Positions 34,150 to 48,110 of a DNA stretch of 64,000 bases are shown piece by piece. This stretch comes from Tillus elongatus (Eukaryota; Arthropoda; Insecta; Coleoptera; Cleridae): positions 87,672,358 to 87,736,357 of the forward strand of contig OZ023268.1 in assembly GCA_964006375.1 (NCBI GenBank). The letters are read 5' to 3'. The notes beneath the pieces were generated by a model. That model worked only from the letters and a program-made list of their open reading frames with translations, did not search any database and had not been told where the DNA came from. The first letter of the stretch is position 1, and each line of letters begins with the position of its first letter. A program made the translations under genes and the position numbers.

Positions 34150-34265
34150 TACCAAGGGTATAAATATATGTTTATGCCCGAGAGCGACAATTTTACAAAG
34201 CCGAGGACCTCCGGCCTGAGGGTTTGTAAGTCACTCGAGGTAATACACCTCTATTTATACCAGCG
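34150..34265. repeat. Imperfect palindrome
   Basis: GGTATAAATA near 34157 pairs with TATTTATACC near 34252. The interior words CGAGAGCGAC..TTTACAAAGCC and GGTTTGTAAGTCACTCG are also inversely related. Lies ~100 bp past the ankyrin exon. Probably a small foldback element. Confidence 0.55.
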
Positions 34266-34275
34266 GTGCATACAA

Positions 34276-34633
34276 AATTTTATGTCATACTAGTCATACC
34301 CAAACAATGAAACATGAATCACAGTTTGCTGAAGGCAACCTAACTATTACCGGATCTTTTCAGAACTGTCAATTTTATGTTAATTCGACTAAATAATGTT
34401 AATTAAATATTTACATATTACTTTTATTCCATTATCTGTAATTTCATTAATTAAGGTTATTAAGGAAGTCAAACAAAAATTATTTGTTTTTATGTGCGCG
34501 CGGGCCATAAAGTGTACGTTTTGCCCGCGCGAGCCATAAAGTACACTTTATGGCCCGTGGGCATAAAGTACACTATTATGTAGTTGGTAACTAAGCAATA
34601 AAAACACAATAATGAACTAGTATGACATAAATT
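34276..34633. mobile_element. Short TIR element with GC-rich hairpin
   Basis: TATGTCATACTAGT near 34281 is the inverse of ACTAGTATGACATA near 34616, giving ~20-bp ends around 358 bp. Near 34500-34580 three CATAAAGTRYAC words, one inverted (GTACACTTTATGGCCC), form a strong hairpin flanked by CGCGCG. No coding capacity. Confidence 0.55.
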
Positions 34634-35150
34634 GATGAAAGAACATTCAAATAACATACAGTATCTCAATTATTGTCCATATCTATAAAACATCCCGAAA
34701 CACGGCGATTTTAGATTAAAAATGACATCCTGCACCGTGAAAATTTCACCCCTACAACTCAACCCCCTTCGAGTGACAGGGCAACCCCCAAATTTTTTAA
34801 TAGCAAGTAGAGGCTTCTGATACCTCATTTGAAAGATGTCTTTATTCTCTAGTTTAAAATGCTATGGTTTTAAAATGTATTGCAAAAATTAACAGTGAAA
34901 AAAAGGAATTTATGTGGTTGTCGAACTTCGCTACAACTCACTAAAAAAATAATTAATAACTAATCACTTTTTGGGAAAAAATTAAAAATACATCAATATT
35001 AAGGTAGGAGATGTTTAAAATGCATACCTTGTACCTATTGGTAGGATCCTAATCGTAAATTGTGTGTGTGTGTGTGTGTGATGATTACTGGATGGCCTCG
35101 GAAACTATCGTCGTAAATTAAAATCTTTCTAAAGTAATCAACATCTTAGT
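34634..35150. other. Probable non-coding flank of a mariner-type element
   Basis: The CACCGTGAAAATTTCACCCC stretch and AT-rich sequence resemble mariner-type long TIRs in style, but I did not find the partner end. (TG)n at 35061-35080. Confidence 0.35.
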
Positions 35151-35720
35151 AGTAACCGACCTAATCCGAATCGTTATTCTTCTTCATAAGTCAGTTAGAT
35201 CGCGGGGTTTAGTTTTGTGTATCATAATTTTCACATATTCGCATAAGAATAAGTCTAATAACGTAAGATCGGGTGATCGTTCTGGCCATACTAACGATCC
35301 TCAGCTCCATATCCACCGAATTGAAAATATTAAATCTAGGTAATGCCGGACATTGATTTGGTAATGTGCTGGTGCTACATCCTGCTGGAACCGTCTTACA
35401 TTCGCTAGAACTTGTGGGTTGTTCGATCAGGATGTAAATTTGACAAAGTTGGTACGACATTATTTTGTTGCAGTGCTAAATAGTCACCTCCATTTAAATT
35501 GCCATCAATGAAAAGGGGACCAATGACATGGTTTCCAACGATTCCTGCCAAAACATTAACCTTTTCAATGATATTGCGTATGTTCTTCTCTTATTTAGTG
35601 TCGATTTTCTTTAGACCAGTAGCGACAATTTGGACGATTAGCATGGCCGTGAAGTGTAGAACTGCACTCGTTAAAAAACAGAACATGTTGTAGTTGGATA
35701 ACATTTCCATTATTTGTTCA
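35150..35720 (-). pseudogene. Heavily decayed mariner-type transposase
   Basis: The minus strand reads FNECSSTLHGHANRPNCRYW (Asp 1 changed to Asn), a frame ending GPLFIDGNLNGGDYLALQQ, QQDVAPAHYQ in a shifted frame, and WPERSPDLTLLDLFL. Many stops. Reconstructed spacing of Asp 2 to Asp 3 is again 41. A third DD41D-type lineage. Confidence 0.7.
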
Positions 35721-36034
35721 CAAAAAAAGGTTCTCTTATAAAAAGCGTCTTGAATTAACCCCTGAGTTTATATCGATTTATAGGGATGCATTTTATTTTC
35801 TTTTAATATAAGAATAATCGATTAATGGCTGTCATAAAATGTTTATGGCGACTGGTAGTAGGTGGGTTTTCCTCAAACTCGAGCATTAAATCCAATCTGG
35901 TACCATTACTGACTGCATTGGAAGGTTTTTTTTGTATCTGCCTAACATGTGCAAGCTTGCGAAATTGCCTTCCGATTTTAGTGAATTTTCATGCACTAAT
36001 GGAGAGGTATCGATGGTGAGACTTTCAGAAAATT

Positions 36035-36085
36035 TCCTCAAATGAGCGCGAATTGGGGCCCCTGGAACTCATTTTCATGGTCAGT

Positions 36086-36152
<67 letters not shown>
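36035..36152. repeat. AT-core left arm with (TA)n
   Basis: AAATGAGCGCGAATTGGGGCCC and TTTTCATGGTCAGTT lead into (TA)n at 36088-36152, which abuts the next MITE. Confidence 0.8.
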
Positions 36153-36157
<5 letters not shown>

Positions 36158-36898
36158 GTTTAAAAAAGACGGGGCAATATTTAAGGGGTTGATTTCCCAG
36201 GTCGTTTTATGAAAAAAAGTTCCCATTAACATAGGTGCTGAAATGCATTGTTTCCAAGATACAAGGTGTTAAATTTTTGTGTAAAATAACAATTTTTTTA
36301 AAATAATTCAAATATCTCCCCACCGATTGTTTTGAATTTTGGCAGCGCTGTTTGTAGTAATAATGGGCTGATTTGGCCCTAATTAGATACAGATTATTAA
36401 GTCAATTGGCGTTAGAGGGTAGGGTGGGGGTTACCTCAACCAAATTTAGTGACATAAAAATGTACGCCACTGACTACAATATGATTTGTATATTATTTTG
36501 CGATAAACAAACTAAAACTTTTTTCCTTTGAAATTTCTCCGTATCTTGAATCGTTTACACGATAAAAAATAAAAACCTTATGGCATGTCCATTTATCATA
36601 CAGAAAATCACAAACACGAACAATAATTTTTGTTGAGGTGTCCCCCCTAATGCCAATGGACTTAACAATCTTTATCTAATTAGGACCAAATCAGCCCATT
36701 ATTACTACAAACAATGCTGCCAAATTTCAAAACAATCGGTGAGGAGATATTTGAATTATTTTTTAAAAATCGTTATTTTACAAAACCTTGTATCTTGGAA
36801 ACAATGCATTTTAGCACCTATGTTTATGGGAACTTTTTTTCATAAAATGACCTGAGAAATCAACCCCTTAAATACTGCCCCGTCTTTTTTAAACACCT
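36153..36898. mobile_element. Foldback MITE with ~330-bp arms
   Basis: The left end (AGGGTGTTTAAAAAAGACGG) and the inverse right end (CAGGTGTTTAAAAAAGACGG) are flanked by TA. The arms match over almost the whole 746 bp, for example ATTTGGCCCTAATTAGAT near 36379 and its inverse near 36680. There is no transposase. The near-perfect arms suggest recent formation. Confidence 0.88.
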
Positions 36899-37334
36899 GT
36901 ATATGTGTATGTAGTATGTATCCAATCGATAACTCAAAAAATACTTCACTGATTTGGACCAAATTGGGGAATTACCCTTATTTTGTTAATGGCTTGGATG
37001 AGTTCGGTCATCAGATCTTAACGCCCAATTTTTCTTGACAAAAAATTAAAAAGTATTTTTTAAAACGCAATATCTCTCAAAATATTTGAGCGATTAAAAC
37101 GAAAATCTACAACTGAAAAGAAAATAGACACACGTGGTTGTGTACCAATTTTCAAGTCTTGATCAACGAAAAATAAAGTTGTTTGAAATTAAAATGAAAA
37201 TAATCATCGGCATCACTTTGGATTTTGTATTGTAATATCTACAGTGTTGGCCAAAGACACATGCTGTTACCTGTATTGCTACGCTATTTAAATAAATGGT
37301 GGATAAAAATCAAAACAATGGAAGTTACAAGTAC

Positions 37335-37530
37335 CATTGCAAGATGTCAGAATGTAGGGCATTGTGAAATGTACGATAGGGACGCCATCTCGGTGCGGAA
37401 CCAGGTGGTATGTCGTCACGACAGCTCTAGTTAACACAAAAAGTTATAGATGGAGACTGTGTACAATCAACTAACAATTTTGTAAATTGTCAGCCCTGAC
37501 CCATTTCTTTCCTAATACCAGAACAATGTT
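37335..37530. repeat. Retrozyme-like repeat, partial copy 3
   Basis: Shares CGCCATCTCGGTGCGGAACC, TGTAAATTGTCAGCCCTGAC and CATTGTGAAATGTACGA with copy 1. The hammerhead segment is missing. Confidence 0.6.
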
Positions 37531-38570
37531 TGCTTTCAAAAGCGCTAAATTTTAGCACGCGACTGCAAGCGGCTTGATAGCTGGTTGACGTTAGACGACA
37601 TCGCTGATCTTGAACAACAGCAAGTTGCTTGCAAGCTTAACAAGCGCTTCGTCGCTTGCGCTTGTTATGTAGCCTTGTTGACATTTTACAACTGACTTTA
37701 AACCAACCTAACATATTTAAACCATGAATATAAATATTGAAAATAAATATTGGACGATGGTTATAAATGAAAATTGTGAGTTAATGACTTAAAACAAGAC
37801 AATTTTGCGTAAAATAGAAAATCAGTATGTCAGTAAATCATATTCTAGTCAACACTCGGTTTTTAATGTTTCTTAATTAAGCCACGAAAACAGGACCCAT
37901 GGACATTATTATTATTGTATAACAGGGGGAAATAACTAATGCATTATGTAGTGATAGTAACGGTATGGGCATTTTTATAGTTTGTCTCCGTGCGAAAGAC
38001 AATATTTGTTAGGTTCGTTATGTTAAATTTAGTACAACGGACACCAATGTTCTTTGGAAGTATCAAAAGCTGCTTACAAAATGAGAACGGTACTGATAGA
38101 TAAGTTACTAGATCCAGCATTTTTATTATCGATGATTTCGCAGGTTAGTTGGTCAATTGTTTTTTTAATAAATAGCACTTTAAAGCGTATTTCTTTATTT
38201 CTCATTTTGTAGGTTTCAAGCAGGTACAGTCTCCTGCTTAAAATTAGACATACCTACGTTTGTTAACTGTCGAAGCCAATCGAGCTTAATTGACAAGCTG
38301 CTTGCTTGCGACGTCGACCGGATTTCAGTGTAGTCTTGGACAAAAGCTACGTTCATACACTCGCGAATTTCGAAATCGCGGCGAAACGTGTTCCTATTGA
38401 TTTATTTTTAAATAATATCGTAAAACTGTTGTTTTTTTTTTGTTAGATTTTATAAATGTATTTAAAAAAATTTTGTGTACACACAGTTAGACACGATCTA
38501 AATGTCTTCTCTACTTTTAGGTTTGTGTAGCCCCAATGTTAATTAACGCCCCCTTTATTATACTTTTTTA
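37531..38570. other. Unrecognised region with clustered GCTTG/CAAGC words
   Basis: GCAAGCTTAACAAGCGC near 37633 and TTGACAAGCTGCTTGCTTGC near 38291 give loosely inverted flanks around ~650 bp. A 43-codon frame starts at 38078 (MRTVLIDKLLDP). This may be a non-autonomous TIR element or may be nothing. Confidence 0.35.
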
Positions 38571-38573
38571 GCT

Positions 38574-38576
<3 letters not shown>

Positions 38577-38644
<68 letters not shown>

Positions 38645-38658
38645 GTGTGTGTGTGTGT
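38577..38658. repeat. (TA)n(TG)n microsatellite
   Basis: About 65 bp TA followed by CTGTGTGTGTGTGTG. Confidence 0.95.
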
Positions 38659-38809
38659 AATATAAAAGAAGTGAAACTGCCAGTGAATTTATTTACTTTA
38701 GTGCTGTAATCGATATTATCTGAAAAAGACATTATAGGCGACGAAGTGGAATGTAATTTCGGCAAATAAACAATTTACTGCACGGAGAGTTTTTACATTT
38801 TTTTTTTTT

Positions 38810-39240
38810 TCGAAAGATCAGTGGATGCATAAGCCACAAGAAAAAGTTGTTGCAAACAACTCCCAAAAAAGTTGAGGGACCAAGAATGAATAGGGGTGCT
38901 GGGCGGGGAGGAAATATGAGCGAAAAATGCTAAAAAACCAATTAGTTCGACTTCAAAAGATGCGTGTTTCACATTTTGCAGCAATACCTCCTTGAAACCC
39001 TGCCTACCGCGCACAACACCCATATTCGCCCAGGTCCAGTAACTTTCTTGGGGGTTGCTGCCAAGAAATTTTTCTTGTGCTGTATACATTGAAGGTAGTT
39101 GTAAGCATACGCAAGGGAAGGCAAACCCCCGTGTTTTTGGGTGAGGGGGCAGAAACCCTCTTCTTCCTGGGTGTTCTTCTTCCCCTTCTGTATGAATACA
39201 ACCACCCTCAATGCATGAACCACGTGAATTTTTTTATGTT
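38810..39240. repeat. Family C foldback repeat
   Basis: Shares CAATAGGGGTGCTGGGCGGGG-type and CCAGTAACTTTCTTGGGGG words with 14290-15110 and 51960-52690. Overlapping frames on both strands are not genes. Confidence 0.7.
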
Positions 39241-39439
39241 CAGCTTTCTGGTGTCTTTTTTGTTGTGTATATTTCCTGTTTATCAATTGTTTTGTTTGTG
39301 TTTTGTATCTAAATGACTGTATAAATATTTATGTTAGAGATCATGTTTTTGCTTGTCCTTATGTACCCTATTTTTTACTGTTCCTAATTAAATTACGTAA
39401 TGTTTGATAACTTTTAATATAAGGCTAAATCACTATAAT

Positions 39440-39490
39440 ATATTATTATGAAAATTCTCTATCGTAAAGCACTTGCTGCGTCTCGAACAT
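39440..39490. repeat. AT-core/array-unit terminus
   Basis: Variant terminus AAAGCACTTGCTGCGTCTCG. Confidence 0.65.
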
Positions 39491-39644
39491 TTTTATAAAT
39501 TGTCCCGTTAAATATAGGCGGTAATTTGGGAAGTTTTTTTGAAATTTGAGAGAACTTCGATCTGCGATCATGTTTTATCTCCGTAATCAATCATCTGTAG
39601 AAATGTTATTTTATGCATTTCTGTTAAATAAACCATATTTCTGA

Positions 39645-39980
39645 ATTTTTTTATTTTGTTATTTCAACAACACACCACGAGGACTTACAGCCTAAATAAT
39701 ATCGTACCCTAGGTGTCGACAAGGAGGAAAGAGGCAACTTGTTAATTCTGGACTTGAAGATTTGGAGGTTCGGAGGAGAAGGAAAAACATGTGCCGGCAA
39801 CGAATTATATAACTTGGAAGTCCTCGGGGCAAAAGAGCGGGCATAACAAGATGTTCTATGTCTGGTGACCTGGACAGTAAAAGGGTGCATTCGCTCTGTT
39901 CCCCTGGTAGATCTGTTGGGGGCAGCAGGTGGAGGAACTATGAAAGAAAGCTCCTCTGAGCAGTGCCCGTGCAGATATCT

Positions 39981-40069
<89 letters not shown>

Positions 40070-40590
40070 CACCAACGGCACGTCGGTGGGCAAGGGATGG
40101 CAGCCTTTGGGTGAGGGTAGGGTCACCAATGAGACGTATAGCTCTCTTCTGAATGGAGTCCAGGATAGCGAGTGTAGAAGCGGCAGCAGCACCCCAGATG
40201 TGGGAGCAGTATTCGAGGTTTGGCCTTATTTGTGAAGTATATAAGGTATAGAGATTAGTTGGTGAAAAGTATTTGCGAGCCCGGAAGAGGAAACCTAATT
40301 TTTTAGCAGCCGCTCCTGCAATCGATGTGACATGTTGGTGCCAATTGAGATTTCGATCCACAGAAATGCCAACAAGTGAAAAGGACTCATACATTGAATA
40401 ACTTGGTTGTTCATTGTGATGGTTCTGGGGCTGGTGTATCTTTTATGAGAAAGAAAGCAAGACTGAGACTTGGTGGAGTTGAATTGTACAAGATTTCTAC
40501 TTCCCCAGTCTAATATTTTTTGGAGATCTACGGAGACAGAACCCTCCATGTGTCTGTGATCCTCATCTAGTTGGGCCAAAAAGACAGGCT
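39645..40590 (-). mobile_element. CR1-like LINE 3' part with expanded (CT)n in coding sequence
   Basis: Same family as 8547-9294. The minus strand starts with MAQLDEDHRHMEGSVSVDLQ of the RT end, shifts frame near 40390, then reads VGISVDRNLNWHQHV, SQIRPNLEYCSHIW, a (CT)n tract translated as Leu-Ser repeats (39984-40067), YRYLHGHCSEELS and LYNSLPAHVFPSPP. It ends near 39651 in an A-rich tail. The tract keeps the frame open. 5'-truncated and inactive. Confidence 0.85.
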
Positions 40591-40599
40591 TAGAATGCA

Positions 40600-41740
40600 G
40601 TTAACAACTGATAACTATTGTTATGCGATTAAAATCACAAAACAAGTTGCTGGCGCGTTTAAACAAAGATAACATCGTCAACTATGAAGAATGTTGACAG
40701 ATTTTTATGCCTTCTTATTATTAATTGATACTGTTTTAAAAGTACACCGGAATTGAGAGATCGCTACAAATACAGTTATGTATAGTTTTAGAGCTAAATG
40801 GTAAAATCCATTGTGGGTCGTATTATGAGGTATTATTGTTTATTTTTTCGATTTTAGTTGTGAAGGCTATTTCAAATATTTTTGCGAACGAAATCTCCCC
40901 TTATACATTTAGCCTGTCTCACATTTTACGACATATCAGGAGTCAGGAATTTTAACATCTGACTTTATGAATCCCGTAAAATACGAACATGCTTTTTCCA
41001 ACCTCTACATTTCCCTTTCCCCCCTCTCATTTTATAAAATAGGCTTCACATTGCACTACTTTGAAAAATAAACCAGAGAGCTTTACGTAAAAGATTCCAG
41101 TTTATTCCACTTATATTACTTTTTTATGTCGGTGTATTTTAACATTACAAATATTTGCGACATGAAACCGAGCCTAAATGCCATTTTATCTTTCAACGTC
41201 AGTGTTCATGGAGTCGAGAGAAAGAAATGTTCCATTACGAACTTTTAATATAATCCAACAAATTCGAAGACGTTTGAACGGAAACTTTTCAGAGAAGGAA
41301 TTTCACTTCCTTCAGAGTGACAAGATTTCAATCTTTCTGAAAACAAATAACGATTAAGAATTCTTTCCAAATGTAATTCTTTGTTGGCTACTGTACTACT
41401 GTAAAGCGAAAGTGTTTACACGTTTTTATTCAAATTAAAAATGATGTGGTACGATAACAACAAGTGAAAAAACATCTGCGTATGTTAAGAATGTAATAAT
41501 AATTAATCACGTACTATATAGCTTTCACGTCTTCTGTTTGTCACGATTATCCCATAATTGTTTTCTTTGGGAGATTCACTCGCTTTACTAATTTGTGTGC
41601 TTATCGCAGTGCATAGCTTAAAAATGGGTGACTTAAATGTATTTAGCTCTTCACTATGTCCTCAAACCTTGCAAAACTATTCTTTTGTCTAGAAACGCGT
41701 ATACCTATGAAGTGTGTTAATGGCCCATTTTTAGCGAATT
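40600..41740. other. No recognised gene
   Basis: AT-rich sequence with no recognisable coding, RNA or repeat signal. Confidence 0.45.
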
Positions 41741-41742
41741 TT

Positions 41743-41785
41743 CATGATATTAATATTAATATTAATATTAATAATAACAATAATA
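41743..41785. repeat. (TAATAT)n then (AAT)n short tandem repeat
   Basis: Hexamer and trimer units just before the mariner-type element. Confidence 0.85.
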
Positions 41786-42600
41786 ATTGCCGCGACTCAA
41801 CGTCAACTACAAGTCGATATAGCCCATACGATAAATATATGATTAACTCAGAATATGCTTGCAAAATATTAACAACCTTGAATATCTGCAGCTGGGTGTA
41901 TACAGGGTGTTTGGCGAATCGCGTTCATTAGAAGTTTATGACCTCCTAGTCCGAATTCGAAAGAGAAAATTTGGGTTTGGCCATAAGCGGCTATGTGGAA
42001 GCAAAGTATATTACTTTTAAGCACATGGTACTTTCGGTTATACCGGAAGTACCATGTACTATCGTTATTTTAAATGAAACACCCTATATATTATTGCAGT
42101 TTTAGATACCCATCGAATTCTAGAATAAATTTTATAAAGGCACCATGTGTCAAAAATGTGACGTTTTCAAGTTATTTCGATTTTTTCGAAAATTTTTAAA
42201 ATGTCACTACCATGTTTGATAAGATATATCTCCGCTATTAGACAAGATCGGAGATTCTACCTTAGTGAGTGAGCTAAAAAAGTTTAGTTATAAGGATGCG
42301 GTAGATAATATCTTTAAGAACTTATGCATAGCGTTCTATACTAAGCGTCCAACTTGAATAACTTATTTCATTCATAATTTGATAATTTTAAATAGAACAC
42401 CGTATATTTTTTTACTTCATCTTATTGCTCATTTAAATCTCTTTGAAAATTGTTAACACTTCCGTATACCTATCTCTTACCATTTATGAGATATGTCGAT
42501 TTTTCTGTTATATTTTGGTGCAGACATCAGATATCTGGTCATACTTAGTTGTCTATGACTGTAAATGTCAAAAGCAAGGTGAAATTCAACTGACACTTCC

Positions 42601-43674
42601 TATATTCGGGTTCTAAAATAAACGATGTGACTTGTGTCTAAACTCGCTCACAATTCTGAAATATCGTTGTGTATAATTGCAATAAGTTTGCCGCTACATA
42701 TCGGCAGAAGAAGTTTGCGCATAGTAAAAATAATGATATGGACTATTTAACTCTCAACAAGGTAAAAGCGATACCGAGCTGCAACGGTAAATTACGAACA
42801 ATGGCTATGAAGCGGTGACGAAGAAATCTGGCCTTAACATGTACGTAAATTCGCTGACAGAGGAGAATGTATAGAATCCAGTTTAATTCCCATCCCATAG
42901 GCGCAGATATCCTTCGCTCTTCTGTTTATAAAAATTAGTCCATTTCAATTGAAACACTTTAAACGATTTAAACACTTGAATGGGGCTGCAGTCTAGCTAC
43001 AGTCGACATCTATCCCCTTTATTATTTTATAAAACCTATGTCTGGGGTTGTATTGTATTTCCACGAAACTGCTACGTTCGGTTGTGACTGATGTCGACAT
43101 TCTCAGAATTTGAACTGCTCTATGAACGAACAGGAGGTCTAGTATTTTCGCGTGTTCGGATTAAAACGGTTGTACCGTATAGCGTTCTATTTTAATTGGT
43201 AGTAGTTATAGGTGGCGTATGTGAATATATATTGGACTGTCGTTTAGACAGTAGTAGTAGTGTTGAACGAATTATCTTTTAAAAATTAATGGAGAAAATT
43301 ATATCCCTATAAAAATTAATATCTCCGCCTATGGAATCCCTTTTATAGCTCGGTTCGCTAGGGATGCGTCACTTCTTATATCTTGGAACCAGACTTTCAT
43401 TGTAGCTGCTTGTTGTCAACGTTTTGAGATATATAGATTTTTCTGTTACATCATGTTAAACCTATCTCACTTATCTGAAATCTTCAATTATCTAAAATCC
43501 TCATTTTTTTAAATCTGGTTTTGTCTTATGCATTAAATTCAATAAATTTTGGTGTGGTTGTAAAATAAATAGGCATTAGTAAAAAAAGCACACGAACAAG
43601 AACATTAATTTTATAAACTTTTAACAAAAAAAATAAATAGCAAACGTAAAAATAAATCATAGGTAGGTAGAAGC
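42601..43674. other. Internal non-coding region of the long-TIR element
   Basis: No ORF of note. An ATATAGATTTTTCTGTTACAT word near 43431 repeats part of the TIR. Confidence 0.4.
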
Positions 43675-44871
<1,197 letters not shown>

Positions 44872-45699
44872 TTTATTTTAGCACTTCTGATAACAAAAAT
44901 TAACAACAAGCATGCAACAATGAAATCTCCTAGGAAGTGTCAGTTGAATTTCATTATGGTTTTGACATTTTCTGTCAAAGGTAACTACTTATGGCCAGAT
45001 ATCTGATGTATGCGCCAAAATATAACAGAAAAATCGATATATCTCAGAAATGGCAAAAGATAGGCAGTGTTAACAATTTTCAAAGAGATTTAAATGGCCA
45101 ATAAGATGAGCTAAAAATATAGGGTGTTCTGTTTAAAATTATCAAGTTATGAATGAAAGAAGTTGTTCAAGTTGGACGCTTAGTATAGAACGCTCTGTAT
45201 AAGTTCTTAAAGATATTCGCCACCGCATCCCTAGAAAAAAACTTTTTTTAGCTCACTCATTAAGGTAGAATCTCCGATATTGTCTAATAGCGGAGATATA
45301 TCTTATCAAACATGGTAGTGACATTTTAAAAATTTTCGAAAAAATCGAAATAACTTGAAAACGTCACATTTTTGACACATGGTGTCTTTATAAAATTTAT
45401 TCTAGAATTCGATGCGGAATCTAAAACTGCAATAATATATAGGGTGTTCCATTTAAAATAACGATAGTACATGGTACTTCCGGTATAACCGGAAGTACAA
45501 TGTGCTTAAAAGTAATTTATTTTGCTTCCACATAGCCGCTTATGACCAAACCCAAATTTTCTCTTTCGAATTCGGACTAGGAGGTCATAAACTTCTAATG
45601 AACGCGACTCGCCAAACACCCTGTATAATGCTGCACACATAATATGTGAACTAAATGGACAGAAACCGTACCAGCCCAAGAAAAGTTCCCAAATATCTA

Positions 45700-47480
45700 C
45701 TCAAGAGCCAGCATCGAACCGCCGTTTCAAAACTGAATCGATAGACTGAGGGGCACACGTGGTGTGATAAAGCGCTATCTCGATGGCACTCGTGCGAGAA
45801 ATGTTGTCAGAAAAGTTTGTCGGATTCCTCAAAAAGCCAACGTTGATACGAGGAGTTCAAGGACTGAAGAACACCTAGCTCTGCTCGCTGACACTTTGAC
45901 GCAAAAAGCTAAAGCAAAGGGAGCACGCATTCGTAGATGCAATGAGCTCTCCAAGCGAAAACAACAGGCTCATGATTTCAAATATAACCGAAGAAAATTT
46001 TTTCGTACACTTGAACAGAAAAATATACAAACTACAGACGAACCCGCGGGTGAGGACATTCTCGAATACTGGAGACCAATCTGATCCAGATAAACTCATT
46101 ATGATCCTGATGCAGAGTGGATTAAACAAATTTACGGAAGAGACAAGCCACATCGCAAACATGAACAAAGGCAGCGTAACACTGGACGACGTCGAGAAAG
46201 CATTAAAAAACTACCATAATTGGAAAGCACCTGGACCAGACTGAATCCACAACTTTGGGCTGAACTGTCTCGCAAGTTGCCACGAGGCGCTTGCTGCTGA
46301 GCTCAACAGGGCGTTACGTGATCCTTCATGTTTGCCGCTGACGATGATGAAAGGGAATACCCTCCTATTATACAAGGAGATGCGAGGGAACCAGAGAATT
46401 ATAAGACCATCACCTGCCTCTCTGTCATGTATAAATTGTTTACGGCAATCCTGAGTAATAAGATGCATGAGCACTGCGACAGAAATTATATAATAGCGGT
46501 TCGGCAGAAGGTATGCACGGAAGACACACTTTGTTGTAAATAGCAGCTGACTATAGATGCTGTGATTCTGATACAGGCCCAAAATTATAAACGAAATTCG
46601 CACGTCTGCTATAATAGATTATAGTAAGGCGTTCGACTCCGTCCCCCATGATTGGATGCGAAGTACACTAGAGATCTACAAAGTGAATTCAACCATCATA
46701 AACGCTCTTACTTACGCCATGTCAAATTGGAGGATCAATGTACACATTGAAAAGAACAATCTGGGTTACGTTAAGATTCGCATCTAGTTCTGCTTGGCCA
46801 TGAACCCGATGTCTAAGCTTCTCGAGCAGGCTGAAGTCGGATACAAACTTGATGTGTCTCAAAATACAAAGGTCTCTCATTTACTATACATGGACGATCT
46901 GAAGTTATATGCAGACAGTAAGCCTTGTCTCCAAAGACTTATCCATGTTGTTGAAATATTCAGTGGTGACGTCAAGATGTCGTTCGGTTTAAACAAATGT
47001 GCCACGGTTGAGAACAAAAGAGGATAAATGAGAGACACCCCTCAGGACGTGGCTGGAATATCGCTATTGAAAAGAGACCAAACATATAGGTACCTGGGCA
47101 TAGCGCAGAACCGCGCACTAAATCATACTAAACTAAAATAAGAATTTAAGCACAAATACCTGAAACAGTTAACGTAGCTGCTTAACACAAAGCTGCTAGC
47201 ATGCAATGTGCATTAAGCCATCAACAGCTGGGCTATACCATCACTTATTTGCTCCTTCGGCATACTGAAGTGGAGTGACGCAGATTTGGCCAAACTGGAT
47301 ATAATAAGAAGTCGGGCTTACCAAGTTCCAATATCACCACCGAAGATCTGCTGTTGAACGTATTTACTTGCCACGCGAAAAGGGAGGATGGGGTCTTATA
47401 AGAATCCAATCACTGTGTCTTAGGATTGAGAGAAAAATGAAGGAATATTTCTTGCGTTGCTCTCGACCATAACTCCAAGG
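45700..47480 (+). pseudogene. Non-LTR retrotransposon RT with YMDD, possibly R4-like
   Basis: Reading across frames: MIKRYLDGTRARNVVRKVCR near 45764, KRKQQAHDFKYNRRKFFRTL, WKAPGPD (RT domain 1), YKTITCLSVMYKLFTAILSN, YSKAFDSVPHDWM near 46622, FCLAMNPMSKLLEQ, LLYMDDLKLYADS (RT catalytic YMDD, near 46886), FGLNKCA and a decayed VERIYLP..KGGWGLIRIQ tail near 47370. Many stops and shifts. The overall pattern recalls R4/Dong-type or other R2-group elements; that placement is tentative. Confidence 0.75.
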
Positions 47481-47484
47481 AATT

Positions 47485-48110
47485 TTAAAGGCTCAGTGCA
47501 TTATTTAAGAGCTGGTGCTTTAACGAAACCAGTAAATATTCAGATTTTATGCTGTTCAAGTTAAGTGGATTAGCTGAAAAGCAATCCTGAGAAGTATCCA
47601 CAATTCTACTAATGGTAGAGAGCACTGTGTCGATGTTGGGTCTGAGAAAATATGTCGTATGATGATACGACCTTGTTTGCTGATGAGCAAACAAGGTCGT
47701 TGGTGTATATCAAGAATAAAATGGGCCCAAAGGCGGAACCTTGTGGTCCACCGTATTTTAGATCTAATGTGGGTGATATTGCACTATTACCTGACAAACT
47801 CTGATCGGTCTCCCAGGTATGATTTTATAAAAGTGAGACTGTTGGTATTGAAGCCATATAACTGAAGCTTGACAATTGCAATATCATGAAATACACAGTG
47901 AAATGCTTTAGACAGGTCCAGAAGCTGTGCATATGTATTCTCACCCCTCTCGAAGCTCATGCAAATATCATACACCAGCCTGTTTACTGCTAGCGATGTA
48001 GATCGATTTTTTCTTAGAACCAAATTGTGTGTCTGACAGTACGTTGTTATCCTCGAGATATTAACTGATGTAATTATACAACACAACTTCAGTTATTGTT
48101 GTTATTCCAT
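47485..48110 (-). pseudogene. Jockey/CR1-type reverse transcriptase fragment
   Basis: The minus strand carries RSTSLAVNRLVYDICMSFE, LLDLSKAFHCVFHD (normally DLSKAFDCV), IKSYLGDRSEFVR and YGGPQGSAFGPILFLIYTND. The following YADD position is damaged (VVSSYDIFSQ). It covers the RT finger and palm domains. It is truncated at both ends: at 48111 by the mariner-type element and at 47470 by the R4-like LINE. Confidence 0.78.
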
